NCBI RefSeq assembly: GCF_014897705.1
Contig: NZ_JABUXV010000022.1
Span: 1 to 64,000, forward strand
Direction of reading: 5' to 3'
Source of the DNA: Brachybacterium sp. FME24
GTDB taxonomy: Bacteria; Actinomycetota; Actinomycetes; Actinomycetales; Dermabacteraceae
Length of the DNA stretch: 64,000 nt
Shown in pieces: positions 1 to 7,892 of the stretch; the first letter of the stretch is position 1; each line of letters opens with the position of its first letter. Below the pieces are notes generated by a model that did not search any database, was not told where the DNA came from, and saw only the letters and a program-made list of their open reading frames with translations. Both the position numbers and the translations under genes were made by a program.

Positions 1-77
1 GTCATCTCGACTCACCGCCTCGCGGCGGGACAACCTCCCTGGACATCACAGCTAGACGCCGGGAGAGATCGGTCGGT

Positions 78-118
78 GACGACGCGGCGGGGAGAGTGCT
101 TCTCCCCGCCGCGTCGTC
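78..118. terminator. Perfect 18-bp stem-loop, terminator-like
   Basis: An 18-bp perfect inverted repeat (arms 78-95 and 101-118, rich in G and C) encloses a 5-nt loop. There is no T-tract on either side, so it resembles the U-less terminators common in high-GC actinobacteria. It sits 120 bp before the PH-domain gene at 241 and probably ends transcription of a gene to the left of the window or insulates the two transcripts. Confidence 0.6.
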
Positions 119-240
119 GTCCCGTGGGGGAAGGGCCGACGGTCGGGTGTCGTCCCTCGCCCCTAGAATTCATCGAATGCGCTGGTAGCAGAGGCTGCAG
201 CCGGTCTCCCGAGATCACGCTAACCCCAAAGGAGCAACGA

Positions 241-618
241 ATGGATGCATCGGTAGCCACGATCACGTCGTGGACGTTCGTCGAAGAGTGCCCGATTCCG
301 CAAGACGTCACGGCCCTGCTGGTCCCAGAGGAGCGCGCTGTCGCGGCGTACAAGACGTTCCGCGACTCCGCGATCTTCACGACGAAGCGGCTCATTGTTC
401 GTGACGCACAGGGCATCCGCGGCAAGAAGGTCGAGATCTACTCTCTGCCCTACTCGTCGATCAACATGTGGTCCTCGGAGAATGCGGGATCCCTGGATCT
501 CAACGCGGAGATCGAGCTGTGGACTCGAGCGGGGCAGATCAAGATTTCCGTCGGTAAGAACATCGACGTGCGCCGGCTGGACCACCTGATCGCGGACGCC
601 GTGCTCCGGTCATCCTGA
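241..618 (+). CDS. PH domain-containing protein (bPH_1 type)
   Basis: A 125-residue protein. The region around 'TTKRLIVRDAQGIRGKKVEI' followed by 'YSLPYSSINMWSSENAG' is the typical core of bacterial pleckstrin-homology (bPH_1/YvbH-like) proteins, which are small cytoplasmic beta-barrel proteins of unknown role. The ATG at 241 is chosen because AAAGGAG lies 7-10 nt upstream and the family homology begins close to it; the open frame extends further upstream to 76 but that part runs through a terminator hairpin and is not credible. It stands alone, with no operon partner. Family call is confident; biological function is unknown. Confidence 0.85.
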   Translation: MDASVATITSWTFVEECPIPQDVTALLVPEERAVAAYKTFRDSAIFTTKRLIVRDAQGIRGKKVEIYSLPYSSINMWSSENAGSLDLNAEIELWTRAGQIKISVGKNIDVRRLDHLIADAVLRSS

Positions 619-723
619 GGGAGCGCCGCTGGCCCCGAGCTCAGCGGTGCTGGCGATCGTGGCGTGACCCGGTGAGCGTCCCGCATGCCTGAAGGCAGAC
701 GCGGTCTTGGGAGCGCTCCGGCG

Positions 724-985
724 AGAAGGGTTGCTGGATCCCGTGGATGATGTCCTTCAAGGATGAGGAGAACGCCGCCACCTCGATGGCCTTGCTCAAC
801 GAGCGCCGTGGCACGAGCGTGCGCGGGCTGCTGTCGGGCTTGGCATGCGTGAGATGCCCGGGGAGCTACGGGAGCTGCTGGTAGAGCTCACCCTCGAGGA
901 CGCAGTTCTCCTGCTCCCCGCCGAGCAGTATGACGCGGCGCGTGAGGAGTACCTGGAGCGGCGCTCCACACCGATCAGGCGCCGT
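724..985 (+). pseudogene. Possible decayed gene fragment
   Basis: One plus frame reads through 'IPWMMSFKDEENAATSMALL' and a second, shifted frame continues from 845 with 'MREMPGELRELLVELTLED' up to about 980. Together they look like two halves of one small gene broken by a frameshift, with the 3' part running into the end of the convergent helicase gene. I do not recognise the family, and the coding impression rests only on residue composition. Confidence 0.25.
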
Positions 986-2711
986 CCGCGGTCAGGCTCG
1001 CCGCCGGCAGCCAGTCCGCCCCGAGCAGCTCCGCGAGGTCGGTGAGGCCGGCGGTGTCGCCTCCCACGGTGTCGGAGGCGGCGGCGATCCGCTCCACCAT
1101 CACCTTGCTGACCTGTTCCTCGACGGTGCCCTGGGCGTAGGCGATGTGCCAGGGGGAGACCTGGTGGTCGCGGTGGGTGCGGCCGGTGACCTGCCGGCCC
1201 GCGATGCCCGAGAAGCGGGCCTGGTGGAACACGCCCACCCGGGGCTCGGTGCTCGCTTGGCTGCCGCCTTCGAGGGTCTCGCCGGCGTGCAGGCTGATCG
1301 AGGCGACGGTGGTGAAGACGCAGACCTTCGCCTGCCCGGTCTGGAACCGCAGCCGCTCGTCCTCGACGTCGAAGCGGCCCTGGCCGTAGATCGTCGCGAC
1401 CTCCAGGCCGGAATCCCGCAGCCGCTCGGCGATCGGGTCGGCGGCGGTCCCGACGAACTCGACCGAGCAGGCCACCTGTCGCTCGGCCTCGACCTGCTGG
1501 GCGATCCAGGCGACGGTGGAGTCCACGCGGATCAGTCCGGCCTTCTGCCTAAAGCGCAGCAGCGCCGCGCGGCCCTTGGCGGTGTTGCGGCCGCGCCGGG
1601 CGATGTCCATGTCGCGGCAGAACTCTCCCCATTCGGCCTCATACGCTTCCCGTTCTCTCGGCGTGAGTGTCACCGGCATGCCGGAGATCGGCACCGGCCC
1701 CCACGGCGCCGCGCGATGCAGCATGGCGGTGGGCTGCTCGTTCTCGAGCCAGCCGCGCACCAGGGAGAGGTCCGTGGCGCGCCGGTTCGCGTCGGTGGTC
1801 CAGGTCGCGCCATAGCGCCCGCCCCGCTCCACGCCGACCCCGTGGCGTTCGAGCGCGGTGGTGAACGTGGCGGCGGGCTGGGTCGCCGTGATCCAGTCCT
1901 TCATGGGTTCGTCGTGGGCCTGTGCGTAGGCCGGGGCGAGGTAGGGCAGCTCGAGCGGGGTGTGGCCGGGCGTGGCGGTGGTCGCGATGAGGAACGGCGC
2001 CTTGTCGTGCGGTTGCTTGTAGCCCGCGAGCTGCGCCCAGAGCTTCCACCGCTTCGTCGTGGTGCGACGCAGCGCGTGGGCCTCGTCCGCGATGATCACG
2101 TCCCACTCATGGCCCAAAACCTTCTCCAGGCGGTCCCAGGTGATCACCACCCACTCCAGACCGCTGTCGCCCAGCGCCGTGATGGTGCGGCACCAATGCC
2201 CGATCGTGATCGCGGCGGGACGGTCTGCGACGACGAGCACGCGCTGCGCGCCACGCAGGTCCCCCACCGCGCTCGCGCCGAGGACGGCGGAGATCGTCTT
2301 GCCGACGCCGGGCTCGTCGGCCAGCAGGAACTGCCGCCCACCGGCCGCGGCGCGCTCGGCGATCGCGTCGGCCGCCTCGTACTGGTTCTGGCGGGGCTCG
2401 AGGTCCTCGGCCGGCTCGGGGCTGGACGCGGGATCATCGGGGTTGAGCGTGTTCTCGAGGAAACGCCCGAGGGTGTGCGGGCCGGGGGCGTAGGGCGCGA
2501 GGTGCTCGGGCAACGCGCGCCCGACATAAAGGTGCATCTTGACCGCAGGGTGCCAGGCGGCACCGTCGACCTGAGTGCCGTAGGGGACGTCGAGCACCCA
2601 GAGCCGCTCGTTCGGGCCGACGAACGGCAGCGGCCGCTGCGACTGCTGCGAGCCTTTCCGGCGCGAAGACCCACTGCGTCGACGGGCACTGGATCGGCGA
2701 GGGGTGGGCAT
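975..2711 (-). CDS. SNF2/DEAD-type ATP-dependent helicase
   Basis: A 578-residue superfamily 2 helicase. Residues about 108-140 hold the Q-like region and Walker A (DEPGVGKT), about 206-212 the Walker B/DEAH box (ADEAH), and about 230-240 motif III (TTATPG). The second RecA lobe is seen in the last 180 residues, with 'IYGQGRFDVEDE' and motif VI 'GRTHRDHQ'. It is shorter than chromosomal Swi2/Snf2 proteins and lacks any extra domain; the first 25 residues are basic and disordered. Such stand-alone SNF2-like helicases are common in actinobacterial mobile or accessory DNA, so a role in DNA processing or defence is possible but not shown. The start at 2711 has no strong ribosome-binding site; a start near residue 30 is an alternative. 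Confidence 0.8.
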   Translation of the reverse strand: MPTPRRSSARRRSGSSRRKGSQQSQRPLPFVGPNERLWVLDVPYGTQVDGAAWHPAVKMHLYVGRALPEHLAPYAPGPHTLGRFLENTLNPDDPASSPEPAEDLEPRQNQYEAADAIAERAAAGGRQFLLADEPGVGKTISAVLGASAVGDLRGAQRVLVVADRPAAITIGHWCRTITALGDSGLEWVVITWDRLEKVLGHEWDVIIADEAHALRRTTTKRWKLWAQLAGYKQPHDKAPFLIATTATPGHTPLELPYLAPAYAQAHDEPMKDWITATQPAATFTTALERHGVGVERGGRYGATWTTDANRRATDLSLVRGWLENEQPTAMLHRAAPWGPVPISGMPVTLTPREREAYEAEWGEFCRDMDIARRGRNTAKGRAALLRFRQKAGLIRVDSTVAWIAQQVEAERQVACSVEFVGTAADPIAERLRDSGLEVATIYGQGRFDVEDERLRFQTGQAKVCVFTTVASISLHAGETLEGGSQASTEPRVGVFHQARFSGIAGRQVTGRTHRDHQVSPWHIAYAQGTVEEQVSKVMVERIAAASDTVGGDTAGLTDLAELLGADWLPAASLTADGA

Positions 2712-3083
2712 CCCGCGAGGCTATCGGGGCTGCGGCAGGGAGCAGGGATGACTCGCCTGTGGCTGACGGGAATGCGTGCGTGATCACCGGTGACGCCCGC
2801 CTGGGCCTGGCTGGCAGCGAGACGGCTCGAGCGCCCCGTCAACGGCCTGGTTCTCAGTCAGCCCGCTCGATCAAGCCCCAGCTCCTCTCCGCCCCGGCGC
2901 AGCTCCCCGAAGCACTCTGCAGGGCTGGGCTGTGTCTCCTCCGTGCGGTGCCGGGCTCACGCATCCAGGCCCCTGCAGCTCGATCAACCGCCGACGACGT
3001 GTGAGGGAGCCGAGCAAGGACCTGGCTCGGTCCACGGAGCAGTCACTGCGCTGTGCAAGGGCGAGAACTGGCCCACCCCTGCC
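2712..3083. other. Intergenic stretch, nothing recognised
   Basis: This 372-bp gap lies between the start of the helicase gene and the end of the SDR gene, both on the minus strand. The open frames across it have no convincing family signature. It must contain the helicase promoter, but no clear -35/-10 pair stands out. Confidence 0.4.
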
Positions 3084-3869
3084 TCACACCAGCTCGGGCC
3101 TGCGGATCGACTCGGCGCCGCCGTCGATGAAGACGATCTGGCCCGTGACGTGGGTGTTCTCTGCGCTCGTCAGCCACGCCAGCAGGGCAGCGGGCGCGGC
3201 AGTTGGTGCGGCCGGACCGTTCAGCGGACTCGGTGCGCCGGCATCCAGCGCAGCCCTGCCCTCGGCGGAGTCGAGCGCGGGACGGGTCATCGGGGTCTCG
3301 ATGACGCCCGGTGCGATCGCGTTCAGCGCGATCCCGGCGCCGGCCCACTCCGGGGTCGGGGCGGCGCGCCGAATCCAATGGGCGATGGCGAGCTTGGTGG
3401 TGGTGTAGATCGGGCTGCTGCCGGCAGCGTTGGTGTCGGTGCCGATCCGCTCGGCCTCGGCCAGGGCGGCCGGCTCGTCGCCCCGCTCCAGCGCATCGAG
3501 CAGCCCGGGATCCGTCTCCTCGAGGGCGGCGAGGGAAGCGACCACTGCGGCGCGTGGGGCGTCCGAGCCTGCCAGCAGGGGGCGCAGGCCCTCGAGGGTG
3601 GCGATCGCTCCGAAGTGGTTGACGCCCACGGTGACGGGGGAGGCGGCGACGAGGCCTGCCACCGCGATGATCGCGTCGATCCGGCCACCGGAGCGCTCAC
3701 TCACCTGATCCACGAGTGCCGTGCGGCCCTCGGCGGTGGAGAGGTCCACCTCGATGTCGGCGTGATGGAGGTCGACGGTGATGACCGTGCTGCCTGCGGT
3801 GCGGAGATGCTCGGTGGTTGCGGCGCCGATGCCTGAGGCGGCCCCGGTGACGACGTAGGTCCTGGTCAT
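3084..3869 (-). CDS. SDR family NAD(P)-dependent oxidoreductase
   Basis: A 261-residue classical short-chain dehydrogenase. The nucleotide-binding motif TGAASGIG is at residues 8-15, D33 after the second strand suggests NAD preference, Ser112 and Tyr155-x3-Lys159 (YTTTK) form the catalytic set, and 'APGVIETPM' plus the C-terminal 'HVTGQIVFIDGG' complete the fold. The sequence layout is closest to 3-alpha-hydroxysteroid dehydrogenase-like SDRs with an insertion before the Tyr, but the substrate cannot be set from sequence. Its ATG overlaps the stop of the upstream tetR gene in an ATGA, and GGAGGA lies just before it inside tetR, so the two are translationally coupled and the enzyme is the likely target of that repressor. 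Confidence 0.88.
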   Translation of the reverse strand: MTRTYVVTGAASGIGAATTEHLRTAGSTVITVDLHHADIEVDLSTAEGRTALVDQVSERSGGRIDAIIAVAGLVAASPVTVGVNHFGAIATLEGLRPLLAGSDAPRAAVVASLAALEETDPGLLDALERGDEPAALAEAERIGTDTNAAGSSPIYTTTKLAIAHWIRRAAPTPEWAGAGIALNAIAPGVIETPMTRPALDSAEGRAALDAGAPSPLNGPAAPTAAPAALLAWLTSAENTHVTGQIVFIDGGAESIRRPELV

Positions 3870-4594
3870 GATGTTCCTCCTGGGGAGTGCGTATCGGTCG
3901 GCGCGGTTACGGGACCGAGGTGAGGCGAGGCGTGGACGGGTGGATCCGAGGGCGCGGCGGAGCCGACGAACCAGTCGGGCATGGTGGAGAGGAGCCGCTC
4001 AGCCATGGCCTCGGGCGTGATCGGGTCCTCGTCGCGCAGCCATGCGGTGAGGAGGGCGACCGTGCCGCCGGCGATCATGAGGGAGAAGGCCTCGTGGTCG
4101 AGGTGCGGTGGGACGGACGGGCCCATCACGCGCAGGGTCTCGCGGACCTGCGTGGCGTGTGCTGCGATGACGCTCTCCCGCACCTGGGATGACACCCGCC
4201 AGTCGAGCGTGGCGCGCAGGAACGGGCGGTGGTCCTCGACGAACCTGGCCAGGGCGAGCTGGGAGTCCTCGGCCGGGCGGCGGAGATCCGCCTGCGGATC
4301 CCGGGCGGCCGAGGCGAGGGCGGCTCGGCGATCTGTTCGGTCGGCCTCGCCGATCAGTGCGAATCGTTGCTCGAACATCTGCTCGGCGAGATCCTCGAGA
4401 GTCGGGAAGTGCGTGTAGAACGTGCCACGACTGATCCCGGACTCACGCAGGATCGCCATCACCGTGAAAGAGGACTCCTCGGTGCGACGGGCGCTCAGCG
4501 CCTCGACCGCCCGGAACACGGCGGCACGGGAGCGCGCGGGGCGTGGGTCGGGCGCACGCTCACCAGATGGGGCAGGGCGATCATCGGCGATCAT
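3866..4594 (-). CDS. TetR/AcrR family transcriptional regulator
   Basis: A 242-residue regulator. The helix-turn-helix is at about residues 44-68 ('ILRESGISRGTFYTHFPTLE'), the hallmark of TetR proteins, followed by an all-helical ligand domain with the 'VIAAHATQVRETLRVMG' region. It is the first gene of a two-gene operon with the SDR gene, overlapping by 4 bp. A perfect inverted repeat at 4611-4632 lies 17 bp upstream of the ATG and is the obvious autoregulatory operator. The likely inducer is a hydrophobic substrate of the SDR enzyme, which is inference. The proline- and arginine-rich tails at both ends are longer than usual and probably disordered. Confidence 0.9.
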   Translation of the reverse strand: MIADDRPAPSGERAPDPRPARSRAAVFRAVEALSARRTEESSFTVMAILRESGISRGTFYTHFPTLEDLAEQMFEQRFALIGEADRTDRRAALASAARDPQADLRRPAEDSQLALARFVEDHRPFLRATLDWRVSSQVRESVIAAHATQVRETLRVMGPSVPPHLDHEAFSLMIAGGTVALLTAWLRDEDPITPEAMAERLLSTMPDWFVGSAAPSDPPVHASPHLGPVTAPTDTHSPGGTS

Positions 4595-4610
4595 GGACCC
4601 ACCCTAACAC

Positions 4611-4632
4611 TTTCTATAAACCTGTATAGAAA
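4611..4632. promoter_or_regulatory. TetR operator: perfect inverted repeat
   Basis: TTTCTATA and TATAGAAA (4611-4618 and 4625-4632) form a perfect 8-bp inverted repeat with a 6-bp spacer. It is AT-rich in a GC-rich context and lies 17 bp upstream of the tetR start, the expected place for TetR autorepression. It probably covers the -10 region of the tetR-SDR promoter (TATAGA/TATAAA). Confidence 0.75.
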
Positions 4633-4787
4633 CGCGTGATGCTGACGTGCGCCCGTGACGATCCCCCGCTCGCCACCGGATCCGAAGGCGTCGGGATGCC
4701 CGTCGTGAGGTGACGGCTGACGCGCCCAAGGCGGCGTGGCGTGACCATCGACCAGCGACGTGATCGGGAAACCAGGCCGCAGGCGCC

Positions 4788-6305
4788 TCAGTCCAGGACG
4801 AGCCCGATCTCGAAGGAGCGTCGCCACGGCAGCGTGAGCTCTGCGATCCGCACGCCGTCGCCGGGGAGTACCGAGTCCAGCAACGTCTCAAGCTCGCGGT
4901 GGATCACGCGTTCGGCGTCGGCGACGTGCTTGTCGTCCGTCATTGGGAAGCGGTCGGGGAACAGCGAGGGGCCGGAGTCGGTACGGACGACGGACTGGTA
5001 CGCGAAGTCGTCGAGCAGTCGGGTCAGAAGTGCGCGGCGAGCGGCGCGCGGGTCGAAGGTGCCCCCGGTGCGTCCGACGGCTCCCGCCGCGGCGATGGCC
5101 ACGACGCTGCCCAGGGCGTTGCCCGCCGTGTTCCATCCGCCGAACGCCTCCAAGCGGCCCAGGAGATCCGCCTCCGCGAGCGCCCGCACGAGGGCCTCGT
5201 CGGCTCCGTTCGGGTAGCGCACGTCGGCCAGCGCAACCCTCTCCCCGGCCTCGAGGCGCGCACTGAGGAGCGCCACGGTGCCCTGCACGGCCGCCGTATC
5301 GACGGTCTCCGGGCGCCCCCGGAACATGTCGTGCCGCTCGGGATCCGGTGCGTGGACCACCAGGGTGACGTCGCCGCCCGCCTCGATCTCGGCGGCTCCG
5401 GCGGCACGGATCTGCCGGCTGACGGAGGCGGCGAGCGGCATGTTCTCGAAGGGCGGGACCCGCGTCATGCCCTCGGGATCCGCGCAGGCCACCGAGAATG
5501 TCACCCGGGCGCCGTGCATCGACGCGAGGGCGCGGGCCACGAGCACGGCACCGACCTCATCGGCCCCCGGGTACATGAGCACTTCGCGGCCACGGGGCAG
5601 CATCCTCATCCAGTGCCGCAGCCAGACCTGCTCCGCGCTCCCCGCGGCGAACGGTGCCGTGTCGTCGGCGGTGATCGCCAGGACGTCGATCGTGCCGGAC
5701 TCGACGAGATCGAGGAGGGACAAGTTCGCCAGGTGATTCCGGAGCCGGCGGCGGGAATAGTCCGTCACGATGGCCGCCTGTACGGACGTGAGGTCCTCGA
5801 GCGGCAGCACCTCGGCGTCGCCGAGCAGACGATGCGCATCGCCTCCCAGCGCGTGCAGCTCCTTCCCGTGCTCCGCCCAGTACTCGGGCTCCTCCGCGGC
5901 GGAATACGAGTTGCTCGCCCGGGTCACGAGGGAGACCACCGAGATCGGGAGCTCCGGACGGAGCCGGCGCACCTCGCGGAGCACGTCGAGCCGAGCGAGC
6001 ACCTCCGGTGTGCTGTCCTGGCTGATCCGGCTCGCGATGAGGCCTCCGTACAGGAGCATGTCCGACGAGACGACGACGTGCCCGGTCGCCGGGTCGGCGA
6101 CCCGCTCGAGCAGCCACGCGCCCAGCGCCTCAGGGGCCCCTGCGCGGCGGTAGGAGGGCAGGAGCTCTGCCGGCGGGACGTCCAGCGTCACGCCGGCGAC
6201 CGTGGCGACGTCGCCGGGGAGCCTCACGTTCACGGGTCGATCATCGAGGGGGAGGAGCGCGATGCGCGGTCGCCCCGCGACGGTTTCGGGGAGCTTCTCT
6301 GACAC
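4788..6305 (-). CDS. DUF4127 family protein
   Basis: A 505-residue protein matching the DUF4127 family throughout: 'LLPLDDRPVN' at residues 18-27, 'SSDMLLYGGLIASR' at about 80-93, 'VTRASNSYSAAEE' at about 128-140 and 'ITADDTAPFA' near 215 are its hallmark blocks. Members are cytoplasmic or exported proteins of about 500 residues with no established reaction; conserved Asp/Arg/Asn residues suggest a carbohydrate-active or metal-dependent enzyme, which is inference. No signal peptide is seen. The GTG at 6305 is preceded by AGGAAGG at about 6-12 nt. It is monocistronic: 190 bp separate it from tetR, and 275 bp with nothing recognisable separate it from the SDR-like gene upstream. Confidence 0.85.
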   Translation of the reverse strand: MSEKLPETVAGRPRIALLPLDDRPVNVRLPGDVATVAGVTLDVPPAELLPSYRRAGAPEALGAWLLERVADPATGHVVVSSDMLLYGGLIASRISQDSTPEVLARLDVLREVRRLRPELPISVVSLVTRASNSYSAAEEPEYWAEHGKELHALGGDAHRLLGDAEVLPLEDLTSVQAAIVTDYSRRRLRNHLANLSLLDLVESGTIDVLAITADDTAPFAAGSAEQVWLRHWMRMLPRGREVLMYPGADEVGAVLVARALASMHGARVTFSVACADPEGMTRVPPFENMPLAASVSRQIRAAGAAEIEAGGDVTLVVHAPDPERHDMFRGRPETVDTAAVQGTVALLSARLEAGERVALADVRYPNGADEALVRALAEADLLGRLEAFGGWNTAGNALGSVVAIAAAGAVGRTGGTFDPRAARRALLTRLLDDFAYQSVVRTDSGPSLFPDRFPMTDDKHVADAERVIHRELETLLDSVLPGDGVRIAELTLPWRRSFEIGLVLD

Positions 6306-6580
6306 GGGAATCGTGCCCTTCCTGGAGGGTGGGAGGCGGAGGTAGGGGAGTGCGGGCCGACGCGAGGGACGGACGACGCTGACCTGCCCGGGCAGGTGCG
6401 GGAATCGCGCACCCGCCGAGCCTAGGGGTATCGATGGACGGGGCTGTAGAGGGTCTCATCCGCGATGGTCGACGCCTCGATGCGCCCCTGCGCAATGTGT
6501 CTCGTGCCGCCGGCAGCCCTCCGGCACAACAGCAGTCCCTGGCGCTCATGGACGGCCTCGTCGAGGTGGCGACCCCTGGG

Positions 6581-7306
6581 TCAGCTGGTCCTGAACTTGT
6601 CGGCGAGCTCGACATCGGACGGATCGGGCAGGTCGAAGTGGAAGATCTCCGCGGCATCGCGCGCGATATACGCGTTCCAGTAGAGATCGGCGATCACGTC
6701 GGGCTCGGACGCCGGCCTGCCGCTCCCGATCCGTGCGCCGAGGGCGACGTGGGCGACGTGAACTCCCCGATCCGCGACGGAGTCGTTCAAGGCCAGAAGC
6801 CAGTTCCGCAGGGCGGCGTTCGCGACGTTCGCGTTGGCGACCTGCGGGACGACCATCGGACCCGATCCGGCCCCGGTCGTCCCGAAGATCGTGCCGGTGC
6901 CCCGCTCGAGCATGCCGGGCAGCACCTGACCGATCGCGGTGATCGCGCCGAAGAAGTTGGTCTCGAGGGCGGGGAGGGCAGCCTCGACGGTGAGGTCGAC
7001 GGCGGAGACGAGCGGGTGCTCCTCCAGGTCCGTCAGGGTCGGGGCCGGCGAGTACTCCAGGACGTCGATGGGCCCGAAGCGCTCCTCGACATCCGCCAGC
7101 GCTTTCTCCAGAGCGGGACGGTCGGTGACGTCGGCCGCGAAGCCGGCGGCCGCTACGCCTGCGCGCTGGAACCTCTCGGTCATGGCCGCGAGCTGCGATT
7201 CGCGCCGCGCTACCAGCGCCACGTTGAAGCCGGCGTTCTCCGCGAACTTCTTCCCGATGGCGTAGCCCAGTTGGGGTCCGGCCCCGACAATCACGATCGT
7301 TGACAT
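6581..7306 (-). CDS. Atypical SDR-like protein lacking Tyr-x3-Lys
   Basis: A 241-residue Rossmann-fold SDR. The N-terminal 'IVIVGAGPQLGYAIG' (residues 4-18) is a variant of TGxxxGxG, and 'AADVTDRPALEKAL' is the usual second-strand acidic region. Where a classical SDR has Tyr-x3-Lys, this protein reads 'QVANANVANAALRNW', so both catalytic residues are gone. It either uses another mechanism, binds NAD(P)(H) as a sensor or chaperone, or is inactive as a dehydrogenase. The same family of atypical SDRs exists as intact genes in other actinobacteria, so the gene need not be decaying. ATG at 7306; a GGAG motif lies just upstream. No operon partner is visible. Confidence 0.8.
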   Translation of the reverse strand: MSTIVIVGAGPQLGYAIGKKFAENAGFNVALVARRESQLAAMTERFQRAGVAAAGFAADVTDRPALEKALADVEERFGPIDVLEYSPAPTLTDLEEHPLVSAVDLTVEAALPALETNFFGAITAIGQVLPGMLERGTGTIFGTTGAGSGPMVVPQVANANVANAALRNWLLALNDSVADRGVHVAHVALGARIGSGRPASEPDVIADLYWNAYIARDAAEIFHFDLPDPSDVELADKFRTS

Positions 7307-7447
7307 GTTTCGAACTCCTGGAGGGTGCGGGTCGTGAGGTGGTGATTACCGGGGTGGAGAAGGGAGAACAGGTCCCCGACCGACACGACGGTTGGTGTCC
7401 GGGCGACGGTCGGCCGGGAGGAGAGGAACGGTGCGAGACCTTGCGTC

Positions 7448-7582
7448 TACTGGGGTGGAGCCGCGAGCATCTCGGCCAGGCTCATGATCGTCTCGTAGGC
7501 GATGTAGGTCAATCATCGGGGGCGAGCCCGATCCTCGCGAACGGGATGAACAGCGGGATAACCTGGCCCGGTTCAATCAGCC
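7448..7582 (-). pseudogene. C-terminal remnant of an unknown gene
   Basis: Read on the minus strand, one frame gives 'LIEPGQVIPLFIPFARIGLA' then PDD and a TGA; the next frame gives 'TYIAYETIMSLAEMLAAPPQ' and a TAG at 7448-7450. Adding one base joins them as a single C-terminal stretch of about 43 residues. This looks like the frameshifted tail of a gene whose body has been lost. I cannot name the family. Confidence 0.4.
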
Positions 7583-7696
7583 TCCTCCGCCGCGACGCCA
7601 CCACCCCCATCGCCGCCGCCCCCGAAGACACTCACGACACCCAACAGAGCCCACAAGCCTCGTCCTCACGTACTGAAATAGATCTTTCCGGTGCTC

Positions 7697-7710
7697 TGGG
7701 AGCGCTCTAC
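7697..7710. promoter_or_regulatory. CebR/LacI-type operator half-perfect match
   Basis: TGGGAGCGCTCTAC matches the actinobacterial LacI/CebR operator TGGGAGCGCTCCCA at 11 of 14 positions, including the central GAGCGCTC palindrome. It lies 183 bp upstream of the NamZ-like gene. A TTGACA box at 7778-7783 may be the promoter -35; the site would then act from upstream. No LacI-family gene is in the window, so the regulator would be encoded elsewhere. Confidence 0.45.
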
Positions 7711-7892
7711 GTGCGGATTCCTAGAATAGGCAACGAACCCGCCTACGCGCGCAATCTGGATGAGTCAACGCGGGACCTTGACAACGCAAATGACTTACGG
7801 CATCGTCCGTCAACGAGCAGAGAATTTACGTCGCGGTGTGGCGATGAAGCCGGTCGCAGCGGTTTTCACACAATGATGAGGAGCAACTGACC

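Noticed and set aside
975-2711. The SNF2-like helicase as part of a known defence system such as DISARM
   Set aside because: No partner methylase, DUF1998 or PLD gene is adjacent; the neighbours are ordinary metabolic and regulatory genes.
930-2783. A 617-codon plus-strand frame over the helicase gene
   Set aside because: The minus strand shows all helicase motifs in order, so the plus frame is a shadow.
7300-7890. A 196-codon plus-strand frame before the NamZ gene
   Set aside because: No homology or ribosome-binding site; it overlaps a promoter region, an operator and a minus-strand gene remnant.
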